A stretch of 64,000 bases of DNA, from assembly GCF_050947335.1 (NCBI RefSeq), contig NW_027474191.1, forward strand, positions 1 through 64,000, written 5' to 3'. This document shows, one piece after another, positions 40,926 through 55,366 of the stretch. Source of the DNA: Megachile rotundata (lineage: Eukaryota; Arthropoda; Insecta; Hymenoptera; Megachilidae). Both the position numbers and the translations under genes were made by a program. Every line of letters starts with the position of its first letter. Within the stretch, counting starts at the first letter, position 1. The notes beneath the pieces are model-generated. The model saw nothing but the letters and a program-made list of their open reading frames with translations. It was not told the origin of the DNA and searched no databases.

Positions 40926-43900
40926 ATAGTAATTGTCGTCCTATCGATCATATAAGCAAAATATGGTTAATAATATGAGTTAGATTGATAACAATAAGAG
41001 TAGTGAGTATAGTAATTGTCGTCCTATCGATCATATAAGCATAATATGGCTAATAATATGAATTAGATTGATAATAGTGAGTGTAATAAGTATAGTAATT
41101 GTCGTTCTATCGATCACATAAGCATAATATGGCTAATAATATGAGTTAGATTGAAAATAATAAGAGTAATAAGTATAGTAATTGTCGTTCTGTCGATCAT
41201 ATAAGCATAATATGGCTAATAATATGAGTTAGATTGATAATAATAAGAGTAATGAGTATAGTAAATGTCGTTCTATCGATCATATTAGCATAATATGGCT
41301 AATAGTATGAGTTAGATTGATAATAATAAGAGTAATGAGTATAGTAATTGTCGTTCTATCGATCATATAAGCATATTATGGCTAATAATATGAGTTAGAA
41401 TGATAAAAATAAGAGTAGTGAGTCTAGTAATTGTCGTCCTATCGATCATATAAGCATAATATGGCTAATAATATGAGTTAGATTGATAATAATAAGAGTA
41501 ATGAGTATAGTAATTGTCGTTCTATCGATCATATTTGCATAATATGGTTAATAATATGAGTTAGATTGATAACAATAAGAGTAGTGAGTATAGTAATTGT
41601 CGTCCTATCGATCATATAAGCATAATATGGCTAATAATATGAGTTAGATTGATAATAGTAAGAGTAATATGTACAGTAATTGTCGCTCTATCGATCATAT
41701 GTGCATAATATGGTTAATAATATGAGTTAGGGTGATAATAGTGAGTGTAATAAGTATAGTAATTGTCGTTCTATCGATCACATAAGCATAATATGGCTAA
41801 TAATATGAGGTAGATTGATAATAATAAGAGTAATAAGTATAGTAATTATCGTTCTTTTCATCACATAAGCATAATATGGCTCATAATATGAGTTAGATTG
41901 ATAATAATAAGACTGATAAGTATAGTAATTGTCGTCCTATCGATCATATAAGCAAAATATGGCTAATAATATGAGTTAGATTGATAATAATAAGAGTAAT
42001 AAGTATAGTAATTGTCGTTCTATCGATCATATAAGCATAATATGGCTAATAATATGAGTTAGATTGATAATAATAAGAGTAATGAGTATAGTAAATGTCG
42101 TTCTATCGATCATATTAGCATAATATGGCTAATAATATGAGTTAGATTGATAATAATAAGAGTAATAGGTATAGTAAGTGTCGTCCTATCGATCACATAA
42201 GCATAATATGGCTAATAATATGAGTTAGATTGATAACAGTAAGAGTAATAAGTATAGTAATTGACGCTCTATCGATCATATGTGCATAATATGGCTAATA
42301 ATAAGAGTTAGATTGATAATAATAAGAGTAATAAGTATAGTAATTGTCGTCCTATCGATCATATAAGCATAATATGGCTAATAATATGAGTTAGATTGAT
42401 AATAATAGGAGTAATGAGTATAGTAATTGTCATTCTATCGATCATTTTGGCATAATATGGTTAATAATATGAGTTAGATTGATAACAATAAGAGTAGTGA
42501 GTATAGTAATTGTCGTCCTATCGATCATATAAGCATAATATGGCTAATAATATGCGTTAGATTGATAATAATTAGAGTAATGAGTACAGTAAATGTCGTT
42601 CTATCGATCATATAAGCATAATATGGCTAATAATATGAATTAGATTGATAATAGTGATTGTAATAAGTATAGTAATTGTCGTTCTATCGATCACATAAGC
42701 ATAATATGGCTAATAATATGAGTTAGATTGATAATAATAAGAGTAATAAGTATAGTAATTGTCGTTCTGTCGATCATATAAGCATAATATGGCTAATAAT
42801 ATGAGTTAGATTGATAATAGTAAGAGTAATAAGTATAGTAATTATCGTTCTTTCGATCACATAAGCATAATATGGCTAATAATATGAGTTAGATTGATAA
42901 TAATAAGAGTAATGAGTATAGTAAATGTCGTTCTATCGATCATATTAGCATAATATGGCTAATAATATGAGTTAGATTGATAATAATAAGAGTAATAAGT
43001 ATAGTAATTGTCGTTCTATCGATCATATAAGCATATTATGGCTAATAATATGGGTTAGAATGATAAAAATAAGAGAAGTCAGTATAGTAATTGTGGATCT
43101 ATCGATCGTATAAGCATAATATGCCTAATAACATGAGTTAGGTTGATAATAATAAGAGTAATAAGTATAGTAATTGTCGTTCTATCGATCATATTTGAAT
43201 AATATGGTTAATAATATGAGTTAGATTGATAACAGTAAGAGTAGTGAGTATAGTAATTGTCGTCCTATCGATCATATAAGCATAATATGGCTAATAATAT
43301 GAGTTAGATTGATAGTAATAAGACTTATAAGTATAGTAATTGCCGTCCTATCGATCATATAAGCATAATATGGCTAATAATATGAGTTAGATTGATAATA
43401 ATAAGAGTAATGGGTATAGTAAATGTCGTTCTATCGATCATATTAGCATAATATGGCTAATAATATGAGTTAGATTGATAATAATAAGAGTAATGAGTAT
43501 AGTAAATGTCGTTCTATCGATCATATTAGCATAATATGGCTAATAATATGAGTTAGATTGATAATAATAAGAGTAATAAGTATAGTAATTGTCGGACTAT
43601 CGATCATATAAGCATAATATGGCTAATAATATGAGTTAGATTGATAATAATAGGAGTAATGAGTATAGTAATTGTCATTCTATCGATCATTTTGGCATAA
43701 TATGGTTAATAATATGAGTTAGATTGATAACAATAAGAGTAGTGAGTATAGTAATTGTCGTCCTATCGATCATATAAGCATAATATGGCTAATAATATGA
43801 GTTAGATTGATAATAATAAGTGTAATGAGTATATTAATTGTCGTTCTGTCGATCATATAAGCATAATATGGCGAATAATATGCGTTAGATTGATAATAAT

Positions 43901-46237
43901 TAGAGTAATGAGTACAGTAAATGTCGTTCTATCGATCATATAAGCATAATATGGCTAATAATATGAGTTAGATTGATAATAATAAGAGTAGTGAGTATAG
44001 TAATTGCCGTTCTATCGATCATATAAGCATAATATGACTAATAATATGAGTTAGATTGATAATAATAAGAGTAATATGTATAGTAATTGTCGTTCTATCG
44101 ATCACATAAGCATAATATGGCTAATAATATGAGTTAGATTGATAATAATAAGAGTAATGAGTATAGTAATTGTGGATCTATGAATCATATAAGCATAATA
44201 TGCCTAATAATATGAGTTAGGTTGATAATAAGAAGAGTAATAAGTTTAGTAATTGTCGTTCTATCGGTCATATTTGCATAATATGGTTAATAATATGAGT
44301 TAGATTGATAACAATAAGAGTAGTGAGTATAGTAATTGTCGTCCTATCGATCATATAAGCATAATATGGCTAATAATATGAGTTAGATTGACAACAATAA
44401 GAGTAGTGAGTATAGTAATTGTCGTTCTATCGATCATATTTGCATAATATGGTTAATAATATGAGTTGGATTGATAACAATAAGAGTAGTGAGTATAGTA
44501 ATTGTCTTCCTATCGATCATATAAGCATAATATAGCTAATAATATGAGTTAGATTGATAATAATAAGAGTAATAAGTATAGTAATTGTCGTCCTATCGAT
44601 CATATAAGCATAATATGGCTAATAATATGAGTTAGATTGATAATAATAAGAGTAATAAGTTTAGTAATTGTCGTTCTATCGGTCATATTTGCATAATATG
44701 GTTAATAATATGAGTTAGATTGATAACAATAAGAGTAGTGAGTATAGTAACTGTCGTCCTATCGATCATATAAGCATAATATGGCTAATAATATGAGTTA
44801 GATTGACAACAATAAGAGTAGTGAGTATAGTAATTGTCGTTCTATCGATCATATTTGCATAATATGGTTAATAATATGAGTTAGGTTGATAATAATAAGA
44901 GTAATGAGTTTAGTAATTGTCGTTCTATCGGTCATATTTGCATAATATGGTTAATAATATGAATTAGATTGATAATAATAGGAGTAATAAGTATAGTAAT
45001 TGCCGTCCTATCGATCATATAAGCATAATATGGCTAATAATATGAGTTAGATTGATAATAATAAGAGTAATAAGTATAGTAATTGTCGTTCTATCGATCA
45101 TACAAGCATAATATGGCTAATAATATGAGTTAGATTGACAACAATAAGAGTAGTGAGTATAGTAATTGTCGTTCTATCGATCATATTTGCATAATATGGT
45201 TAATAATATGAGTTGGATTGATAACAATAAGAGTAGTGAGTATAGTAATTGTCTTCCTATCGATCATATAAGCATAATATAGCTAATAATATGAGTTAGA
45301 TTGATAATAATAAGAGTAATAAGTATAGTAATTGTCGTCCTATCGATCATATAAGCATAATATGGCTAATAATATGAGTTAGATTGATAATAATAAGAGT
45401 AATGAGTATAGTAATTGTCGTTCTATCGATCATTTTTGCATAATATGGTTAATAGTATGAGTTAGATTGATAACAATAAGAGTAGTGAGTATAGTAATTG
45501 TCGTCCTATCGATCATGTATGCATAATATGGCTAATAATATGAATTAGATTGATAATAGTGAGTGTAATAAGTATAGTAATTGTCGTTCTATCGATCACA
45601 TAAGCATAATATGGCTAATAATATGAGTTAGATTGATAACAATAAGAGTAGTGAGTATAGTAATTGTCGTCCTATCGATCATATAAGCATAATATGGCTA
45701 ATAATATGAATTAGATTGATAATAGTGAGTGTAATAAGTATAATAATTGTCGTTCTATCGATCACATAAGCATAATATGGCTAATAATATGAGTTAGACT
45801 GATAATAATAAGAGAAATAAGTATAGTAATTGTCGTTCTGGCGATCATATAAGCATAATATGGCTAATAATATGGGTTAGGTTGATAATAGTAAGAGTAA
45901 TAAGTATAGTAATCATCGTTCTTTCGATCACATAAGCATAATATGGCTACTAATATGAGTTAGATTGATAATAATAAGAGTAATAAGTATAGTAATTGTC
46001 GTTCTATCGATCATATAAGCATAATATGGCTAATAATATGAGTTAGATTGATAATAGTGAGTGTAATAAGTATAATAATTGTCGTTCTATCGATCACATA
46101 AGCACAATATGGCTAATAATATGAGTTAGATTGATAATAATAAGAGTAATGAGTATAGTAATTGTGCATCTATGAATCATATAAGCATAATATGCCTAAT
46201 AATATGATTTAGGTTGATAATAAGAAGAGTAATAAGT

Positions 46238-46319
46238 TTAGTAATTGTCGTTCTATCGGTCATATTGCATAATATGGTTAATAATATGAGTTAGATTGAT
46301 AACAATAAGAGTAGTGAGT
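46238..46319. repeat. 82-bp monomer with private -1 base in S3
   Basis: A TTAGTAATTG/CGGTCAT monomer reading CATATTGCATAATATGG where S1 (near 17706) and S2 (near 27087) read CATATTTGCATAATATGG. One T of three is lost. It is found only here. Confidence 0.9.
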
Positions 46320-46734
46320 ATAGTAATTGTCGTCCTATCGATCATATAAGCATAATATGGCTAATAATATGAGTTAGGTTGATAATAATAAGAGTAATGA
46401 GTTTAGTAATTGTCGTTCTATCGGTCATATTTGCATAATATGGTTAATAATATGAGTTAGATTGATAACAATAAGCCTAGTGAGTATAGTAATTGTCGTC
46501 CTATCGATCATATAAGCATAATATGTCTAATAATATGAGTTAGATTGACAACAATAAGAGTAGTGAGTATAGTAATTGTCGTTCTATCGATCATATTTGC
46601 ATAATATGGTTAATAATATGAGTTGGATTGATAACAATAAGAGTAGTGAGTATAGTAATTGTCTTCCTATCGATCATATAAGCATAATATAGCTAATAAT
46701 ATGAGTTAGATTGATAATAATAAGAGTAATAAGT

Positions 46735-49700
46735 ATAGTAATTGTCGTCCTATCGATCATATAAGCATAATATGGCTAATAATATGAGTTAGATTGATAA
46801 TAATAAGAGTAATGAGTATAGTAATTGTCGTTCTATCGATCATTTTTGCATAATATGGTTAATAATATGAGTTAGATTGATAACAATAAGAGTAGTGAGT
46901 ATAGTAATTGTCGTCCTATCGATCATATAAGCATAATATGGCTAATAATATGAATTAGATTGATAATAGTGAGTGCAATAAGTATAGTAATTGTCGTTCT
47001 ATCGATCACATAAGCATAATATGGCTAATAATATGAGTTAGATTGAAAATAATAAGAGTAATAAGTATAGTAATTGTCGTTCTGTCGATCATATAAGCAT
47101 AATATGGCTAATAATATGAGTTAGATTGATAATAATAAGAGTAATGAGTATAGTAAATGTCGTTCTATCGATCATATTAGCATAATATGGCTAATAATAT
47201 GAGTTAGAATGATAAAAATAAGAGTAGTGAGTATAGTAATTGTCGTCCTATCGATCATATAAGCATAATATGGCTAATAATATTAGTTAGATTGATAATA
47301 ATAAGAGTAATGAGTATAGTAATTGTCGTTCTATCGATCATATTTGCATAATATGGTTAATAATATGAGTTAGATTGATAACAATAAGAGTAGTGAGTAT
47401 AGTAATTGTCGTCCTATCGATCATATAAGCATAATATGGCTAATAATATGAGTTAGATTGATAATAGTAAGAGTAATATGTACAGTAATTGTCGCTCTAT
47501 CGATAATATGTGCATAATATGGTTAATAATATGAGTTAGGGTGATAATATTGAGTGTAATAAGTATAGTAATTGTCGTTCTATCGATCACATAAGCATAA
47601 TATGGCTAATAATATGAGGTAGATTGATAATAATAAGAGTAATAAGTATAGTAATTATCGTTCTTTTCATCACATAAGCATAATATGGCTCATAATATGA
47701 GTTAGATTGATAATAATAAGACTGATAAGTATAGTAATTGTCGTCCTATCGATCATATAAGCAAAATATGGCTAATAATATGAGTTAGATTGATAATAAT
47801 AAGAGTAATAAGTATAGTAATTGTCGTTCTATCGATCATATAAGCATAATATGGCTAATAATATGAGTTAGATTGATAATAATAAGAGTAATGAGTATAG
47901 TAAATGTCGTTCTATCGATCATATTAGCATAATATGGCTAATAATATGAGTTAGATTGATAATAATAAGAGTAATAGGTATAGTAAGTGTCGTCCTATCG
48001 ATCACATAAGCATAATATGGCTAATAATATGAGTCAGATTGATAACAGTAAGAGTAATAAGTATAGTAATTGACGCTCTATCGATCATATGTGCATAATA
48101 TGGCTAATAATAAGAGTTAGATTGATAATAATTAGAGTAATAAGTATAGTAATTGTCGTCCTATCGATCATATAAGCATAATATGGCTAATAATATGAGT
48201 TAGATTGATAATAATAGGAGTAATGAGTATAGTAATTGTCATTCTATCGATCATTTTGGCATAATATGGTTAATAATATGAGTTAGATTGATAACAATAA
48301 GAGTAGTGAGTATAGTAATTGTCGTCCTATCGATCATATAAGCATAATATGGCTAATAATATGAGTTAGATTGATAATAATAAGAGTAATGAGTATATTA
48401 ATTGTCGTTCTGTCGATCATATAAGCATAATATGGCGAATAATATGCGTTAGATTGATAATAATTAGAGTAATGAGTACAGTAAATGTCGTTCTATCGAT
48501 CATATAAGCATAATATGGCTAATAATATGAATTAGATTGATAATAGTGATTGTAATAAGTATAGTAATTGTCGTTCTATCGATCACATAAGCATAATATG
48601 GCTAATAATATGAGTTAGATTGATAATAGTAAGAGTAATAAGTATAGTAATTATCGTTCTTTCGATCACATAAGCATAATATGGCTAATAATATGAGTTA
48701 GATTGATAATAATAAGAGTAATGAGTATAGTAAATGTCGTTCTATCGATCATATTAGCATAATATGGCTAATAATATGAGTTAGATTGATAATAATAAGA
48801 GTAATAAGTATAGTAATTGTCGTTCTATCGATCATATTTGAATAATATGGTTAATAATATGAGTTAGATTGATAACAGTAAGAGTAGTGAGTATAGTAAT
48901 TGTCGTCCTATCGATCATATAAGCATAATATGGCTAATAATATGAGTTAGATTGATAGTAATAAGACTTATAAGTATAGTAATTGCCGTCCTATCGATCA
49001 TATAAGCATAATATGGCTAATAATATGAGTTAGATTGATAATAATAAGAGTAATGGGTATAGTAAATGTCGTTCTATCGATCATATTAGCATAATATGGC
49101 TAATAATATGAGTTAGATTGATAATAATAAGAGTAATGAGTATAGTAAATGTCGTTCTATCGATCATATTAGCATAATATGGCTAATAATATGAGTTAGA
49201 TTGATAATAATAAGAGTAATAAGTATAGTAATTGTCGGACTATCGATCATATAAGCATAATATGGCTAATAATATGAGTTAGATTGATAATAATAGGAGT
49301 AATGAGTATAGTAATTGTCATTCTATCGATCATTTTGGCATAATATGGTTAATAATATGAGTTAGATTGATAACAATAAGAGTAGTGAGTATAGTAATTG
49401 TCGTCCTATCGATCATATAAGCATAATATGGCTAATAATATGAGTTAGATTGATAATAATAAGAGTAATGAGTATATTAATTGTCGTTCTGTCGATCATA
49501 TAAGCATAATATGGCGAATAATATGCGTTAGATTGATAATAATTAGAGTAATGAGTACAGTAAATGTCGTTCTATCGATCATATAAGCATAATATGGCTA
49601 ATAATATGAGTTAGATTGATAATAATAAGAGTAATGAGTATAGTAATTGCCGTTCTATCGATCATATAAGCATAATATGACTAATAATATGAGTTAGATT

Positions 49701-50303
49701 GATAATAATAAGAGTAATATGTATAGTAATTGTCGTTCTATCGATCACATAAGCATAATATGGCTAATAATATGAGTTAGATTGATAATAATAAGAGTAA
49801 TGAGTATAGTAAATGTCGTTCTATCGATCATATAAGCATAATATGGTTAATAATATGAGTTGGATTGATAATAGTGAGTGTAATAAGTATAGTAATTGTC
49901 GTTCTGTCGATCGCATAAACATAGTATGGCTAATAATATGAGTTAGATTGATAGTAATAAGGGTAATAAGTATAGTAATTGTCGTTCTATCGATCACATA
50001 AGCACAATATGGCTAATAATATGAGTTAGATTGATAATAATAAGAGTAATGAGTATAGTAATTGTGGATCTATGAATCATATAAGCATAATATGCCTAAT
50101 AATATGAGTTAGGTTGATAATAAGAAGAGTAATAAGTTTAGTAATTGTCGTTCTATCGGTCATATTTGCATAATATGGTTAATAATATGAGTTAGATTGA
50201 TAACAATAAGAGTAGTGAGTATAGTAATTGTCGTCCTATCGATCATATAAGCATAATATGGCTAATAATATGAGTTAGATTGATAATAGTAAGAGTAATA
50301 TGT
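46735..50303. repeat. HOR segment after S3, 43 monomers
   Basis: First follows the sequence after S2: CATTTTTGC, Y at 47482 with GATAATATTGAGTG, ATTATCGTTCTTTTCATC, AGCAAAATATGG, U at 48063. It then runs through GTCATT, ATATTAATTG, ACAGTAAATG and GATTGTAATAAGT to a junction at 48810. A normal core run follows: AAGACTTAT, GCCGTCC/AATGGGT, AAATG, K at 49225 (the last K in the window), ATATTAATTG at 49474, GCCGTTC. It ends with the TTGGATT, CATAAACATAG and V2-type monomers that lead into the Y-spaced zone. Confidence 0.78.
48810..48892. repeat. Junction: third-L monomer without the first two
   Basis: CATATTTGAATAATATGG and GATAACAGTAAGAG appear directly after an AAATG monomer ending AATAAGT. 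In full copies that AAATG monomer (e.g. before 14362 and 43001) is followed by the first L monomer. First and third L monomers share the run TCGTTCTATCGATCATAT at their start, so an exchange there would remove two monomers cleanly. Confidence 0.78.
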
Positions 50304-53291
50304 ACAGTAATTGTCGCTCTATCGATCATATGTGCATAATATGGTTAATAATATGAGTTAGGGTGATAATAGTGAGTTTAATAAGTATAGTAATTGTCGT
50401 TCTATCGATCACATAAGCATAATATGGCTAATAATATGAGGTAGATTGATAATAATAAGAGTAATAAGTATAGTAATTATCGTTCTTTTCATCACATAAG
50501 CATAATATGGCTCATAATATGAGTTAGATTGATAATAATAAGACTGATAAGTATAGTAATTGTCGTCCTATCGATCATATAAGCAAAATATGGCTAATAA
50601 TATGAGTTAGATTGATAATAATAAGAGTAATAAGTATAGTAATTGTCGTTCTATCGATCATATAAGCATAATATGGCTAATAATATGAGTTAGATTGATA
50701 ATAATAAGAGTAATAGGTATAGTAAGTGTCGTCCTATCGATCACATAAGCATAATATGGCTAATAATATGAGTTAGATTGATAACAATAAGAGTAATAAG
50801 TATAGTAATTGACGCTCTATCGATCATATGTGCATAATATGGCTAATAATAAGAGTTAGATTGATAAGAATAAGAGTAATAAGTATAGTAATTGTCGTCC
50901 TATCGATCATATAAGCATAATATGGCTAATAATATGAGTTAGATTGATAATAATAGGAGTAATGAGTATAGTAATTGTCATTCTATCGATCATTTTGGCA
51001 TAATATGGTTAATAATATGAGTTAGATTGATAACAATAAGAGTAGTGAGTATAGTAATTGTCGTCCTATCGATCATATAAGCATAATATGGCTAATAATA
51101 TGAGTTAGATTGATAATAATAAGAGTAATGAGTATAGTAATTGTCGTTCTATCGATCATTTTTGCATAATATGGTTAGTAATATGAGTTAGATTGATAAT
51201 AATAAGAGTAATGGGTATAGTAAATGTCGTTCTATCGATCATATTAGCATAATATGGCTAATAATATGAGTTAGATTGATAATAATAAGAGTAATGAGTA
51301 TAGTAAATGTCGTTCTATCGATCATATTAGCATAATATGGCTAATAATATGAGTTAGATTGATAACAATAAGAGTAGTGAGTATAGTAATTGTCGTCCTA
51401 TCGATCATATAAGCATAATATGGCTAATAATATGAGTTAGATTGATAATAATAAGAGTAATGAGTATATTAATTGTCGTTCTGTCGATCATATAAGCATA
51501 ATATGGCCAATAATATGCGTTAGATTGATAATAATTAGAGTAATGAGTATAGTAAATGTCGTTCTATCGATCATATAAGCATAATATGGCTAATAATATG
51601 AGTTAGATTGATAACAATAAGAGTAGTGAGTATAGTAATTGTCGTCCTATCGATCACATAAGCATAATATGGCTAATAATATGAGTTAGATTGATAATAA
51701 TAAGAGTAATAAGTATAGTAATTGTCGTTCTGTCGATCATATAAGCATAATATGGCTAATAATAAAAGTTAGATTGATATTAGTAAGAGTAATAAGTATA
51801 GTAATTATCGTTCTTTCGATCACATAAGCATAATATGGCTAATAATATGAGTTAGATTGATAATAATAAGAGTAATGAGTATAGTAAATGTCGTTCTATC
51901 GATCATATCGGCATAATATGGCTAATAATATGAGTTAGATTGATAATAATAGGAGTAATAAGTATAGTAATTATCGTTCTTTCGATCACATAAGCATAAT
52001 ATGGCGATTAATATGAGTTAGATTGATAATAATTAGAGTAATGAGTATAGTAATTGTCGTTCTATCGATCATATATGCATAATATGGTTAATAACATGAC
52101 TTAGATTGATAACAATAAGAGTAGTGAGTATAGTAATTGTCGTCCTATCGATCTTATAAGCATAACATGGCTAATAATATGAATTAGAGTGATAATAGTG
52201 AGTGTAATAGGTATAGTAATTGTCGTTCTATCGATCACATAAGCATAATATGGCTAATAATATGAGTTAGACTGATAATAATAATAGTAATAAGTATAGT
52301 AATTGTCGTTCTGTCGATCATTTTGGCATAATATGGTTAATAATATGAGTTAGATTGATAACAATAAGAGTAGTGAGTATAGTAATTGTCGTCCTATCGA
52401 TCATATAAGCATAATATGGCTAATAATATGAGTTAGATTGATAATAATAAGAGTAATGAGTATATTAATTGTCGTTCTGTCGATCATATAAGCATAATAT
52501 GGCGAATAATATGCGTTAGATTGATAATAATTAGAGTAATGAGTACAGTAAATGTCGTTCTATCGATCATATAAGCATAATATGGCTAATAATATGAGTT
52601 AGATTGATAATAATAAGAGTAATGAGTATAGTAATTGCCGTTCTATCGATCATATAAGCATAATATGACTAATAATATGAGTTAGATTGATAATAATAAG
52701 AGTAATATGTATAGTAATTGTCGTTCTATCGATCACATAAGCATAATATGGCTAATAATATGAGTTAGATTGATAATAATAAGAGTAATGAGTATAGTAA
52801 ATGTCGTTCTATCGATCATATAAGCATAATATGGTTAATAATATGAGTTGGATTGATAATAGTGAGTGTAATAAGTATAGTAATTGTCGTTCTGTCGATC
52901 GCATAAACATAGTATGGCTAATAATATGAGTTAGATTGATAGTAATAAGGGTAATAAGTATAGTAATTGTCGTTCTATCGATCACATAAGCACAATATGG
53001 CTAATAATATGAGTTAGATTGATAATAATAAGAGTAATGAGTATAGTAATTGTGGATCTATGAATCATATAAGCATAATATGCCTAATAATATGAGTTAG
53101 GTTGATAATAAGAAGAGTAATAAGTTTAGTAATTGTCGTTCTATCGGTCATATTTGCATAATATGGTTAATAATATGAGTTAGATTGATAACAATAAGAG
53201 TAGTGAGTATAGTAATTGTCGTCCTATCGATCATATAAGCATAATATGGCTAATAATATGAGTTAGATTGATAATAGTAAGAGTAATATGT
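50304..53291. repeat. Y-spaced HOR unit E1, 36 monomers
   Basis: Starts at a Y monomer (ACAGTAATTGTCGCTC with CATATGTGC), followed by GTGAGTTTAATAAGT, AGGTAG, ATTATCGTTCTTTTCATC, GACTGATAAGT, AGCAAAATATGG, GTAAGTGTCG, U, AATAAGAGTTAG, GTCATT and CATTTTTGC/GGTTAGTAAT. AAATG monomers, GGCCAATAATATGCG, AATAAAAGTTAG, ATGGCGATTAATATG, CATGACTTAG and ATAATAGTAATAAGT monomers follow, then a core run. Markers CGCATAAACATAG (49911 and 52899) and GGCCAATAAT (51501 and 54489) show a 2988-bp repeat starting before this unit and continuing into the next. Confidence 0.82.
52296..52378. repeat. Chimeric junction monomer inside E1
   Basis: Starts GTCGTTCTGTCGATCA, then CATTTTGGC with GGTTAATAATATG, as in the GTCATT class. 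Comparable monomers after the ATAATAGTAATAAGT tail continue differently: CACATAAGCACAATATGG at 55.05 and 57.79 kb, and CATATAAGC at 61094. The break is within or just after the GTCGATCA run. Confidence 0.82.
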
Positions 53292-55366
53292 ACAGTAATT
53301 GTCGCTCTATCGATCATATGTGCATAATATGGTTAATAATATGAGTTAGGGTGATAATAGTGAGTTTAATAAGTATAGTAATTGTCGTTCTATCGATCAC
53401 ATAAGCATAATATGGCTAATAATATGAGGTAGATTGATAATAATAAGAGTAATAAGTATAGTAATTATCGTTCTTTTCATCACATAAGCATAATATGGCT
53501 CATAATATGAGTTAGATTGATAATAATAAGACTGATAAGTATAGTAATTGTCGTCCTATCGATCATATAAGCAAAATATGGCTAATAATATGAGTTAGAT
53601 TGATAATAATAAGAGTAATAAGTATAGTAATTGTCGTTCTATCGATCATATAAGCATAATATGGCTAATAATATGAGTTAGATTGATAATAATAAGAGTA
53701 ATAGGTATAGTAAGTGTCGTCCTATCGATCACATAAGCATAATATGGCTAATAATATGAGTTAGATTGATAACAATAAGAGTAATAAGTATAGTAATTGA
53801 CGCTCTATCGATCATATGTGCATAATATGGCTAATAATAAGAGTTAGATTGATAAGAATAAGAGTAATAAGTATAGTAATTGTCGTCCTATCGATCATAT
53901 AAGCATAATATGGCTAATAATATGAGTTAGATTGATAATAATAGGAGTAATGAGTATAGTAATTGTCATTCTATCGATCATTTTGGCATAATATGGTTAA
54001 TAATATGAGTTAGATTGATAACAATAAGAGTAGTGAGTATAGTAATTGTCGTCCTATCGATCATATAAGCATAATATGGCTAATAATATGAGTTAGATTG
54101 ATAATAATAAGAGTAATGAGTATAGTAATTGTCGTTCTATCGATCATTTTTGCATAATATGGTTAGTAATATGAGTTAGATTGATAATAATAAGAGTAAT
54201 GGGTATAGTAAATGTCGTTCTATCGATCATATTAGCATAATATGGCTAATAATATGAGTTAGATTGATAATAATAAGAGTAATGAGTATAGTAAATGTCG
54301 TTCTATCGATCATATTAGCATAATATGGCTAATAATATGAGTTAGATTGATAACAATAAGAGTAGTGAGTATAGTAATTGTCGTCCTATCGATCATATAA
54401 GCATAATATGGCTAATAATATGAGTTAGATTGATAATAATAAGAGTAATGAGTATATTAATTGTCGTTCTGTCGATCATATAAGCATAATATGGCCAATA
54501 ATATGCGTTAGATTGATAATAATTAGAGTAATGAGTATAGTAAATGTCGTTCTATCGATCATATAAGCATAATATGGCTAATAATATGAGTTAGATTGAT
54601 AACAATAAGAGTAGTGAGTATAGTAATTGTCGTCCTATCGATCACATAAGCATAATATGGCTAATAATATGAGTTAGATTGATAATAATAGGAGTAATAA
54701 GTATAGTAATTATCGTTCTTTCGATCACATAAGCATAATATGGCGATTAATATGAGTTAGATTGATAATAATTAGAGTAATGAGTATAGTAATTGTCGTT
54801 CTATCGATCATATATGCATAATATGGTTAATAACATGACTTAGATTGATAACAATAAGAGTAGTGAGTATAGTAATTGTCGTCCTATCGATCTTATAAGC
54901 ATAACATGGCTAATAATATGAATTAGAGTGATAATAGTGAGTGTAATAGGTATAGTAATTGTCGTTCTATCGATCACATAAGCATAATATGGCTAATAAT
55001 ATGAGTTAGACTGATAATAATAATAGTAATAAGTATAGTAATTGTCGTTCTGTCGATCACATAAGCACAATATGGCTAATAATATGAGTTAGATTGATAA
55101 TAATAAGAGTAATGAGTATAGTAATTGTGGATCTATGAATCATATAAGCATAATATGCCTAATAATATGAGTTAGGTTGATAATAAGAAGAGTAATAAGT
55201 TTAGTAATTGTCGTTCTATCGGTCATATTTGCATAATATGGTTAATAATATGAGTTAGATTGATAACAATAAGAGTAGTGAGTATAGTAATTGTCGTCCT
55301 ATCGATCATATAAGCATAATATGGCTAATAATATGAGTTAGATTGATAATAGTAAGAGTAATATGT
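53292..55366. repeat. Y-spaced HOR unit E2, 25 monomers
   Basis: Repeats E1 (including GTGAGTTTAATAAGT and GGCCAATAATATGCG) at an offset of 2988 bp until about 54670. There it skips the AATAAAAGTTAG part and joins directly to AATAGGAGTAATAAGT and ATGGCGATTAATATG. It also lacks the second core run seen in E1, so it is 11 monomers shorter. Confidence 0.8.

Larger units (their letters stand above)
37355..46734. repeat. Super-block S3, 113 monomers
   Basis: A 9380-bp stretch colinear with S1. The offset is exactly 28,556 bp at the 85-bp monomer, at Y1 (40675), Y2 (41673), a GTCTAGTAATTG variant (41423) and U (42254). It then changes by whole monomers: +1 before L (43001), -3 before V2 (44163), +2 by CCTAG (46476). 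K is at 43582 and the last W at 46652. Private changes include AATTCTCGTCC near 37940 and ATTGGCGCTC near 40684. The three integer shifts cancel, so S1 and S3 both hold 113 monomers. Confidence 0.85.
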
